Below are positions 13,581 to 20,520 of a stretch of 21,739 nt of DNA, piece by piece (the stretch's first letter is position 1; the number at the start of each line of letters is the position of its first letter). Source of the stretch: B73-G16 sp964448445 (GTDB taxonomy: Bacteria; Desulfobacterota; B13-G15); assembly GCA_964448445.1 (NCBI GenBank), contig CAYVAU010000022.1, positions 1 through 21,739 on the forward strand. Reading direction: 5' to 3'. Below the pieces are notes generated by a model, which was not told where the DNA came from, ran no database searches, and worked only from the letters and a program-made list of their open reading frames with translations. Position numbers and translations under genes: made by a program.

Positions 13581-14866
13581 AGGGGTTCTGGGCATCCCTG
13601 AAAGAGGTAGATCCCGAGGTGGCCGGGGCCATAAGCGGAGAGCTCCGCAGGGAGGAGAGGAAGCTCATCCTCATAGCCTCCGAAAACTACGTCACAAGGG
13701 CCATCCTTGAAGCCCAGGGGAGCATCCTCACCAACAAATATGCGGAGGGCTACCCGGGTGAGAGATATTACGGGGGCTGCGAGTGGGTGGATCAGGTGGA
13801 GCGCCTTGCCATAGAGCGCGCCAAGACCCTCTTTGGGGCCGAGCATGCCAATGTCCAGCCCCTTTCCGGCAGCATAGCCAATATGGCCGTCTACTTCTCA
13901 GTCCTTGAGCCCGGCGACACCATCATGGCCATGGACCTCGCCCATGGGGGACACCTCACCCACGGGGCGAGGGTCAATTTCTCCGGCAAGCTCTACCGGG
14001 TCATCCCTTATGGTGTAAGCAGGGAGACCGAGCAACTGGATTACGAGGAGATAAGGGACCTGGCCCAGAAATACCGGCCCAAGCTCATCGTGGCGGGGGC
14101 AAGTTCCTATTCCCGAAGGATAGACTTTGAGCGCTTCAGGGAGATAGCCGATGAAGTCGGGGCTTACTTGATGGTCGATATGGCCCACATAGCCGGCCTT
14201 GTGGCCGCAGGGCTACACCCTGATCCCGTCCCCCACTGCCACTTTGTGACCTCCACCACCCACAAAACCCTGAGGGGACCAAGGGGAGGCTTTGTCCTCT
14301 GTAAGGCCGAATTCGGCGAACTCATAGACCGCACCATCTTCCCGGGCATTCAAGGAGGTCCCCTCATGCACGTCATCGCGGCCAAGGCCATATGCTTTAA
14401 GGAGGCCATGACCGAGGAGTTCCGGCGTTACCAAGAGCAGGTCGTAAAGAACGCCAAAAGACTGGCCGAAGCCCTCTCCAGGCGGGGCTTCAGGGTCGTG
14501 TCCGGAGGCACCGACAACCACATGTTCCTCTTGGATCTCAGCGACAAGGGAATCACGGGAAAGGAGGCCGAGGAAGCCCTGGAGAGGGCCGGGATCACGG
14601 TGAACAAGAACCTCATCCCCTTCGACCCGCGAGGTCCCGCGGTTACAAGCGGCATAAGGCTGGGGACCCCCGTGGTCACGACCCGGGGGATGGGAGAGGA
14701 GGAGATGGAGACGATAGCCTCCTTGATAGCTGAGGTGATAGATAATTACCCCTCGAGGGAGGCCGAAGAGAGGGTGTCCCGACAGGTGGCCGAACTCTGT
14801 GAGGCCTTCCCCGCCTATAACCGGTGGATGAAGGAAGGGATCTATGCCCCGGCCGAGCTGGGATGA
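13577..14866 (+). CDS. glyA: Serine hydroxymethyltransferase
   Basis: A 429-residue PLP enzyme that converts serine and tetrahydrofolate to glycine and methylene-tetrahydrofolate. The PLP lysine is Lys230 in VTSTTHKTLRGPRGG. Other family blocks are IASENYVTRAILEAQGS, NKYAEGYPGERYYGG and DMAHIAGLVAAGLHP. Length is standard. It starts in an ATGA overlap with rpiB. Its 3' end overlaps the dCMP deaminase by 23 bases, coupling one-carbon supply (needed for thymidylate) to dUMP precursor supply. Confidence 0.97.
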   Translation: MKGFWASLKEVDPEVAGAISGELRREERKLILIASENYVTRAILEAQGSILTNKYAEGYPGERYYGGCEWVDQVERLAIERAKTLFGAEHANVQPLSGSIANMAVYFSVLEPGDTIMAMDLAHGGHLTHGARVNFSGKLYRVIPYGVSRETEQLDYEEIRDLAQKYRPKLIVAGASSYSRRIDFERFREIADEVGAYLMVDMAHIAGLVAAGLHPDPVPHCHFVTSTTHKTLRGPRGGFVLCKAEFGELIDRTIFPGIQGGPLMHVIAAKAICFKEAMTEEFRRYQEQVVKNAKRLAEALSRRGFRVVSGGTDNHMFLLDLSDKGITGKEAEEALERAGITVNKNLIPFDPRGPAVTSGIRLGTPVVTTRGMGEEEMETIASLIAEVIDNYPSREAEERVSRQVAELCEAFPAYNRWMKEGIYAPAELG

Positions 14867-15290
14867 GTACTTCCTGGAGATCGCAAAACTGGTGGCAACC
14901 CGTTCGACCTGCCTGAGGAGACAGGTCGGAGCTGTCCTGGTGAAGGACAAAAGGGTCCTGTCGACCGGTTACAACGGCGCGCCTTCCAAACTGGCCCATT
15001 GCCTGGATATAGGCTGTCTGAGGGAAAGGATGGGCATCCCCTCCGGGGAGAGGCATGAGCTATGCAGGGGACTTCACGCCGAACAAAATGCGATCATTCA
15101 GGCGGCCTACCATGGGGTATCCATAAAGGGGGCAACCCTTTACTGCACCCACCATCCATGCATAATTTGTACCAAGATGTTGATCAATGCGGGGATAAGC
15201 AGGGTGGTGTTCCTGGAGGGATATCCCGACCCCCTCGCCGAGCAGATGTTTAAGGAGGCGGGGGTAGAGGTGACGAGGTTTGGGGGATGA
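14844..15290 (+). CDS. Deoxycytidylate (dCMP) deaminase
   Basis: A 148-residue zinc deaminase of the ComEB/dCMP deaminase family, which makes dUMP for thymidylate synthesis. The zinc and catalytic residues are His78 and Glu80 (LHAEQNAI) and Cys106 and Cys109 (HPCIICTKM). VGAVLVKDKRVLSTGYNG (28-45) and the inserted segment with CLRERMGIPSG are typical of this family and unlike RibD. The ATG at 14844 lies inside the end of glyA, and the last codon overlaps the nrdR start by four bases. It occupies the slot glyA-deaminase-nrdR common in this type of operon. Confidence 0.92.
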   Translation: MPRPSWDEYFLEIAKLVATRSTCLRRQVGAVLVKDKRVLSTGYNGAPSKLAHCLDIGCLRERMGIPSGERHELCRGLHAEQNAIIQAAYHGVSIKGATLYCTHHPCIICTKMLINAGISRVVFLEGYPDPLAEQMFKEAGVEVTRFGG

Positions 15291-15763
15291 AGTGTCCTTT
15301 CTGCGGGGAGGATGACGATCGGGTGGTGGATTCCAGGGTGAGCAAGGACGGTTATGAGGTCCGCAGGCGCCGTCTCTGTAACCGTTGCGGACGCCGCTTC
15401 ACCACTTACGAACGGGTGGCTGAGGAGCTTCCCTATGTGGTGAAAAGGGATGGGAGGAGAGAACCCTTCAACCGCGAAAAGGTCCTCACGGGGTTGAGGA
15501 AGGCATGCGAGAAAAGGCCCATAAGCATCGATATGCTGGAACGGGTCGTTGACAGAATAGAGGCATGGGCTCAAGAACAGGGAAAGGGGGAGATAACCTC
15601 GGTGGAGATAGGCGAAAGGGTCATGGAGGAATTGAGGCAGCTGGACGAAGTGGCCTATGTGAGGTTCGCCTCCGTCTATCGGCAGTTCAAGGACGTAAGC
15701 CAGTTCATGGAGGAATTGAGGGAACTGCTGGAGAAGAGGCAGCGTGTTCACGGGGATAGTTGA
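15287..15763 (+). CDS. nrdR: Transcriptional repressor NrdR
   Basis: A 158-residue repressor of ribonucleotide reductase genes. The N-terminal zinc ribbon has Cys3, Cys6, Cys31 and Cys34 (MKCPFCGEDDDRVVDSRVSK, then LCNRCGRRFTTYE), and an ATP-cone domain at about 49-139 (YVVKRDGRREPFNREKVLTG) senses ATP/dATP. Length is normal for the family. The start overlaps the deaminase stop and the end overlaps ribE by 20 bases. In most relatives ribD comes next; here it does not. No pair of NrdR boxes was seen in the window, so its targets are elsewhere. Confidence 0.95.
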   Translation: MKCPFCGEDDDRVVDSRVSKDGYEVRRRRLCNRCGRRFTTYERVAEELPYVVKRDGRREPFNREKVLTGLRKACEKRPISIDMLERVVDRIEAWAQEQGKGEITSVEIGERVMEELRQLDEVAYVRFASVYRQFKDVSQFMEELRELLEKRQRVHGDS

Positions 15764-16397
15764 GGGGAAGGGGACTGTCAGAGGTATTGTAAGAAAGGGC
15801 GACACCCTCCTTTTGCGGATATCCCTTCCCCCTCAATTGACAGACATAGGGCCGGGTGATAGCATTTCGGTTGACGGTTCCTGCCTTACCGTCTTGGAAG
15901 GTCTGGAAAGGGAGATAGTGGTGGAAGTCTCCGAGGAGACCCTTTCGCGCACCAAGATCTCCCAATACGTTCCGGGCAAGCGGGTCAACCTGGAGAGGGC
16001 CATAAGGGCAGGGGGGAGGTTTGGGGGACATTTTGTGACCGGACATGTGGATGGAGTGGGGGAAGTGGTGTTGATGGACAGGGGCCAGAGGACGGCAAGG
16101 CTTGAAGTCTTGGCCCCAGGGGAGGTCTCCCAGTATCTTGTCAAGAAGGGCTCTGTGGCCGTTGATGGCGTGAGCCTGACGGTGAACGAGGTGTGGGGGG
16201 ACCGCTTCCAGGTGATGCTGATCCCCTATACCCTCGAGCACACCACCCTTGGTGAGCTCCGTCCTGGGGACAAGGTGAATCTTGAGGCCGATATCCTGGC
16301 AAAGTACGTGAGGAAGTTCCTCAACCTGAAAGAGGGGATAGACGAGGCCTTTTTGGCCGAACACGGGTTCCTAGAGGTCAAGGGGGTGTTCCGATGA
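15744..16397 (+). CDS. ribE: Riboflavin synthase (alpha chain)
   Basis: A 217-residue enzyme that dismutates two 6,7-dimethyl-8-ribityllumazine molecules to riboflavin. It starts at GTG with the invariant MFTGIVEGKGTV and has two lumazine-binding repeats, about 1-97 and 98-195. Repeat one ends in NLERAIRAGGRFGGHFVTGH, and repeat two has SVAVDGVSLTVNEV and YTLEHTTLGEL. Length is normal. It lies 20 bases inside the end of nrdR and overlaps ribBA by four bases. The gene is called ribE in many genomes and ribC in E. coli. Confidence 0.95.
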   Translation: MFTGIVEGKGTVRGIVRKGDTLLLRISLPPQLTDIGPGDSISVDGSCLTVLEGLEREIVVEVSEETLSRTKISQYVPGKRVNLERAIRAGGRFGGHFVTGHVDGVGEVVLMDRGQRTARLEVLAPGEVSQYLVKKGSVAVDGVSLTVNEVWGDRFQVMLIPYTLEHTTLGELRPGDKVNLEADILAKYVRKFLNLKEGIDEAFLAEHGFLEVKGVFR

Positions 16398-17602
16398 TAA
16401 GCAGCATTGAGGAGGCCCTGAAGGACCTCAGGGAAGGCAAAATGATCATTATCGTCGATGACGAAGACCGGGAAAACGAAGGGGATCTGTGCGTAGCTGC
16501 CGAGAAGGTCACCGCTGAGGTCATAAACTTCATGGCCAAGTACGGGAGGGGCCTAATCTGTCTGGCCTTGACCGAGGAGCAGGTCCAGAAACTGAAGCTG
16601 CCCATGATGGTCCCCGAAGAGGAGAGCGATGCCCTGCATGGCACTGCCTTTACCGTATCCATCGATGCCCGCTACGGGGTGACCACCGGCATTTCCGCCC
16701 ACGACAGGGCAAGGACCATTCTCACGGCCATAGCCGATGACGCTAAGCCTGAGGACCTGGTCAGGCCGGGCCATGTCTTTCCCCTGAAGGCGAGGAAGGG
16801 AGGGGTGCTCGTGAGGGCCGGTCACACTGAGGCATCGGTGGACTTGGCAAGGCTTGCGGGGTTGAAGCCGGCAGCGGTGATCTGCGAGATCATGAGGGAT
16901 GACGGCACCATGGCCAGGATGCCGGACCTTGAGCGCTTCGCCAGGGAACACGGCCTGAAGATCGTTACCATAGCGGATCTGATCAAGTACAGGATGAGGA
17001 AGGAGAAGCTGGTCCGGCGGGTGGCCGAAGCGATGCTCCCCACCAAATATGGCGGCGATTTCAGGGCGATCCTTTACGAAAGCGATGTTGATGCCCAACA
17101 CCACCTGGCCCTGGTGAAGGGGGAAATCCTCCCCGAGGAGCCCATCCTGGTAAGGGTCCACTCGCAGTGCTTAACAGGCGATGTCTTCGGATCGCTGCGC
17201 TGCGACTGCGGGGAACAGCTCCAGGAATCCATGAGGATGATAGACCGGGAGGGCCGCGGCGTGATCCTCTACATGAGGCAGGAAGGAAGGGGTATCGGCC
17301 TTGCCAACAAGATCAAGGCCTACTTCCTCCAGGATCACGGCAAGGACACCGTCGAGGCCAATGAGGCCTTGGGCTTTAAGCCCGATCTGAGGGATTATGG
17401 TGTTGGGGCCCAGATCCTGGTGGACCTCGGGGTGAGGAAGATAAGGCTCATGACCAACAACCCCCGCAAGATCGTGGGGCTTGAGGGCTACGGGATCGAG
17501 GTGGTGGAGAGGGTCCCCATAGAGGTTCCCCCTAAGGACCACAATCTGAGGTATCTTAGGACCAAGAAGGAAAAGCTCGGACACATCCTGAGCGTAAAGT
17601 GA
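16394..17602 (+). CDS. ribBA: Bifunctional DHBP synthase / GTP cyclohydrolase II
   Basis: A 402-residue fusion. The N-terminal RibB domain (about 1-200) makes 3,4-dihydroxy-2-butanone 4-phosphate from ribulose-5-phosphate and shows VDDEDRENEGDL at 21-32, RAGHTEASVDLARLAG and CEIMRDDG. The C-terminal RibA domain (about 205-402) opens GTP to the first pyrimidine of the pathway. Its zinc ligands are Cys259, Cys270 and Cys272 (SQCLTGDVFGSLRCDCGEQL), followed by MRQEGRGIGLANKI at 294-307. Both active sites appear complete. It overlaps ribE by four bases and is followed by ribH after seven. Confidence 0.97.
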   Translation: MISSIEEALKDLREGKMIIIVDDEDRENEGDLCVAAEKVTAEVINFMAKYGRGLICLALTEEQVQKLKLPMMVPEEESDALHGTAFTVSIDARYGVTTGISAHDRARTILTAIADDAKPEDLVRPGHVFPLKARKGGVLVRAGHTEASVDLARLAGLKPAAVICEIMRDDGTMARMPDLERFAREHGLKIVTIADLIKYRMRKEKLVRRVAEAMLPTKYGGDFRAILYESDVDAQHHLALVKGEILPEEPILVRVHSQCLTGDVFGSLRCDCGEQLQESMRMIDREGRGVILYMRQEGRGIGLANKIKAYFLQDHGKDTVEANEALGFKPDLRDYGVGAQILVDLGVRKIRLMTNNPRKIVGLEGYGIEVVERVPIEVPPKDHNLRYLRTKKEKLGHILSVK

Positions 17603-17609
17603 GGGAAGG

Positions 17610-18077
17610 ATGAAGGTAGTGGAAGGAAAACTCCGGGCAGAGGGTCTCAGGTTTGCCATCGTCGTTTCCCGTTTCAATCACTTCATAACCGAGAGGCTCC
17701 TGGAGGGGGCCCTGGATTGCCTCAGGAGGCACGGTGCCAGGGATGAGGACATCGAGATCGTGAGGACCCCTGGCTGTTTTGAAATACCCGCAGTTGCCAG
17801 GAAGCTGGTGGAGCGGGGGACTTATGATGCCATTATCTGCTTGGGTGCCGTCATAAGGGGTGCGACCCCTCACCACCACTACATAAGCGCCGAGGTCACC
17901 AAGGGAATAGCCCAGCTTTCGATGCAGAGCCCGGTCCCCGTATCTTACGGGATCATCACCCCCGACACCCTGGAGCAGGCCATAGAGCGTGCGGGGACAA
18001 AAGGGGGAAACAAAGGCTGGGACGCAGCCCTGGCGGCCATAGAGATGGCAAACCTTTACAAGGAGATCGTTCGCTGA
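17610..18077 (+). CDS. ribH: Lumazine synthase
   Basis: A 155-residue enzyme that joins the ribityl-aminopyrimidine to dihydroxybutanone phosphate, the step before riboflavin synthase. Motifs are VVSRFNHFITERLLEGA (18-34), TPGCFEIP (53-60), GAVIRGATPHHHYIS (79-93) with catalytic His88, and GNKGWDAALAAIEM. Odd points are Cys in place of the more usual Ala in GAFEIP and His-His where Phe-Asp follows the catalytic His in many homologues (TPHFDYV). Both lie near the active site but the catalytic His is kept. It is flanked by ribBA and nusB in the usual order. Confidence 0.96.
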   Translation: MKVVEGKLRAEGLRFAIVVSRFNHFITERLLEGALDCLRRHGARDEDIEIVRTPGCFEIPAVARKLVERGTYDAIICLGAVIRGATPHHHYISAEVTKGIAQLSMQSPVPVSYGIITPDTLEQAIERAGTKGGNKGWDAALAAIEMANLYKEIVR

Positions 18078-18078
18078 G

Positions 18079-18549
18079 GTGAAGAGGCGCGAGGCAAGAA
18101 GGGTCGCTTTGCAGATCCTCTATCAGCTCGATCTGAATCCCGAGGATCCGGAAGCGGTCCTTGAGGGCTGGAGGGAGGCCTCGGGGTTGCCCGACCACCT
18201 GTGGGAATTCGTGAAGAGGCTTGTGAAAGGTGTCAGGGAGAATCAAAGGGAGATAGACCGTTACATCGAGGAGGCCTCTTACAGGTGGCGCGTTGACCGA
18301 ATGGACAGGGTAGACAGGAACATCCTCAGGATGGGCGTCTATGAGCTCCTTTACTGTGACGATATCCCCATGAAGGTGGCCATAAACGAGGCGGTAGAGC
18401 TCAGCAAGAAGTTCGGATCATCTGACGATTCCAAGGGATTCATCAACGCCATTTTAGACAGGATTGCCAAAACCGTGCTTGTGGAGGATGCAGATGGTCC
18501 AAAAGGTCTCCAAGATCTGGATGGACGGCGAATTGATTCCGTGGGATGA
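18079..18549 (+). CDS. nusB: Transcription antitermination factor NusB
   Basis: A 156-residue all-helical RNA-binding protein that, with NusE (S10), binds boxA of rRNA leaders. It starts at GTG one base after ribH: VKRREARRVALQILYQLDLN. Conserved blocks include RVDRMDRVDRNILRMGVYEL and GSSDDSKGFINAILDRIA. The typical protein ends soon after that last block; here about 20 further residues (KTVLVEDADGPKGLQDLDGR onward) follow, and most of that tail lies in the overlap with the start of the next gene. The tail is probably not a conserved part of the protein. Confidence 0.94.
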   Translation: MKRREARRVALQILYQLDLNPEDPEAVLEGWREASGLPDHLWEFVKRLVKGVRENQREIDRYIEEASYRWRVDRMDRVDRNILRMGVYELLYCDDIPMKVAINEAVELSKKFGSSDDSKGFINAILDRIAKTVLVEDADGPKGLQDLDGRRIDSVG

Positions 18550-19411
18550 GGCAAAGGTCCATATCCTCACCCACACCCTCCACTACGGGCTGGGGGTCTT
18601 TGAGGGGATAAGGTGTTATAGGTGCCATGACGGACGCTCCGGGATCTTCCGGCTTAGAGATCACATCAACAGGCTTTTCGATTCCGCTTCCATTGCCCAG
18701 ATCGAGATTCCCTTCTCCAGAGAGGAGCTGGAGGAGGCCTGTAAGGATCTCCTGCGGGTCAACGGCCTTCAGGAGGCTTACATCCGTCCCCTCGTGTTCA
18801 TCGGCGAAGGGGTCATGGGCGTCCACCCCTATGACAATCCCGTGAGGGTGGCCATAGTAGCCTGGCGCTGGGGAGCATACCTTGGGGAGGAGGCCCTGAG
18901 GAGGGGAACCAGGGCCAAGACCTCTTCTTATACCCGCCATCATCCCAACGCCATGATGACCAAGGCCAAAATTTGTGGCAATTACGTCAACTCGGTTCTG
19001 GCGAAGCGGGAAGTGGTGAAGCTCGGTTACGATGAGGCCATAATGCTCGATCCAGACGGTTATGTCTCGGAAGCCTCGGGGGAGAACATCTTCATCGTGA
19101 AGAACGGCATCATAAAGACCACTCCCCCGACCACGATCCTTCCGGGAATCACCCGCGATTCGGTGATGAGGATAGCCAAGGACAGGGGCTATGTGGTCCT
19201 TGAGGAACGTTTCAGCCGGGATGAACTGTACATCGCCGATGAGGTCTTCCTGACGGGGACGGCAGCCGAGGTAACCCCCGTCAGGGAGGTGGACGACAGG
19301 ATCATCGGGAACGGTAAGCCGGGAAGGATAACGAGGGAGCTTCAGGAAATATACTTTAAGGCCGTAAGGGGAGAGTTGCCTGAGTACAGCCACTGGATAA
19401 GCTACCTCTGA
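18494..19411 (+). CDS. ilvE: Branched-chain amino acid aminotransferase
   Basis: A 305-residue PLP fold-type IV aminotransferase, last step in valine, leucine and isoleucine synthesis. The PLP lysine is Lys159 (TKAKICGNYVNS), the same number as in E. coli IlvE. YGLGVFEGIRCY (31-42), EASGENIFIVKNG (193-205) and GTAAEVTPV are family signatures. The ATG at 18494 is preferred because GTGGAGG (18481-18487) is well spaced; ATGs at 18488 and a start at 18464 are less likely. It begins inside nusB (56-base overlap) and ends in a 10-base convergent overlap with the Fe-S gene, so no terminator can lie between them. Confidence 0.94.
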   Translation: MVQKVSKIWMDGELIPWDEAKVHILTHTLHYGLGVFEGIRCYRCHDGRSGIFRLRDHINRLFDSASIAQIEIPFSREELEEACKDLLRVNGLQEAYIRPLVFIGEGVMGVHPYDNPVRVAIVAWRWGAYLGEEALRRGTRAKTSSYTRHHPNAMMTKAKICGNYVNSVLAKREVVKLGYDEAIMLDPDGYVSEASGENIFIVKNGIIKTTPPTTILPGITRDSVMRIAKDRGYVVLEERFSRDELYIADEVFLTGTAAEVTPVREVDDRIIGNGKPGRITRELQEIYFKAVRGELPEYSHWISYL

Positions 19412-20520
19412 TCCCAAACCCGCTTCACCAGCTCGGCCAGGTCTAGGATCTCCAGGGAGCCAGAAGCGGCCTCTAAGGCGGCGACACAGAAGGGGCAGCT
19501 TGTCACCACCGCATCTGCCCCTAAGGTCTCCGCCTCCTGCAGGATCTTCTTTGGCCCCATGGGGACCCCTGGGGAGGGGAGCCACATTTTGCCCCCCCCG
19601 CTTTCGCAGCAGAAGGCCATCTGCCGGCTGTGGGGTAGTTCGAGGAGTTTGAACCCCATGGCCCTCAAGACCTGGCGGGGCTCATCGTAAATGGCATTGC
19701 GGCGCCCCAGATGGCATGGATCGTGATATACTACCTTCTCCCCTTGGGAACCCTTAAGGGGCAATCGACCTTCCCTCATCAGCTTGGCCAAAACGACGCT
19801 ATAATGCTCCACCTCAGCGAAGGGAGGATACAGGTTCCTGAAGGCATCGTAACAATGGGGGGAAAGGGTCACCACCTTTCTTACCCGATAACGGGAGAAG
19901 ATCTCCAGGTTCCTCTCCCTCAGCCACTCCAAAAGTCCCTTCTCCCCCAAGCTGTATGCCTCACGGCCACAGCACAGTTCCTCAGGGCCCAGGATGGAGA
20001 ACTCGACACCTGAGGCCAGAAGCACCTCGGCGAGGGCCCTCGCCATCTTCTGCCCCCGTGGATCGTAACTGCCGAAACAACCCACATACAGCAACACCTC
20101 TGCCCCATTTCCATCCCCCGAAACCTTTAAGGGGAGGCCCCGGGCCCATTCGCCCCTGCTTTCGGGAGGTTGATGCCAAGGGTTCCCGTATCTATGAAGG
20201 CTCATCAAGGCCCGTCGCGCAACCTGAGGGACCCTCCCATCCTCAAGCAGGCGTTGGCGCATTCCCAGGACCATCCCGCTTATCCGCAAATGGAGGGGGC
20301 AGAACTGGTGGCAGCGCTCGCACAGACTGCATCGATACCAGAACTCCTCTTCGAGGTTAGGATCTCTGCCAAAAACCCCCATGAGATATCCCTGTACCAT
20401 CGAGACCTTTCCCCTTGGTGTGCCCACCTCCCCATAGGGGGGCCAAGCCTCCCTCATGGGACAGGCCGTAAGGCAGAGGCCACAGTGGACACATCGCCAT
20501 GCGTCCTCAAGGGCCATCAT
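19402..20520 (-). CDS. glcF: Glycolate/lactate oxidase-type Fe-S subunit (GlcF-like)
   Basis: A 372-residue Fe-S protein with two [4Fe-4S] motifs, Cys10-13-16-20 (CVHCGLCLTACP) and Cys64-67-70-74 (CSLCERCHQFCP). Two CCG domains follow: one with VGCFGSYD and ELCCGREA, one with DPCHLGRRN, FCCESGGGKMW and SCPFC. It would carry electrons from the FAD subunit encoded upstream to the quinone pool or another acceptor. The start ATG overlaps the FAD gene by 14 bases, so the two are co-translated. Glycolate, D-lactate or another 2-hydroxyacid may be the substrate; the sequence does not decide, and the symbol is by family only. Confidence 0.85.
   Translation of the reverse strand: MMALEDAWRCVHCGLCLTACPMREAWPPYGEVGTPRGKVSMVQGYLMGVFGRDPNLEEEFWYRCSLCERCHQFCPLHLRISGMVLGMRQRLLEDGRVPQVARRALMSLHRYGNPWHQPPESRGEWARGLPLKVSGDGNGAEVLLYVGCFGSYDPRGQKMARALAEVLLASGVEFSILGPEELCCGREAYSLGEKGLLEWLRERNLEIFSRYRVRKVVTLSPHCYDAFRNLYPPFAEVEHYSVVLAKLMREGRLPLKGSQGEKVVYHDPCHLGRRNAIYDEPRQVLRAMGFKLLELPHSRQMAFCCESGGGKMWLPSPGVPMGPKKILQEAETLGADAVVTSCPFCVAALEAASGSLEILDLAELVKRVWDQR

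Noticed and set aside
18443..19585. 380-residue minus-strand frame
   Set aside because: It is the antisense shadow of ilvE. The sense strand has all aminotransferase motifs and Lys159.
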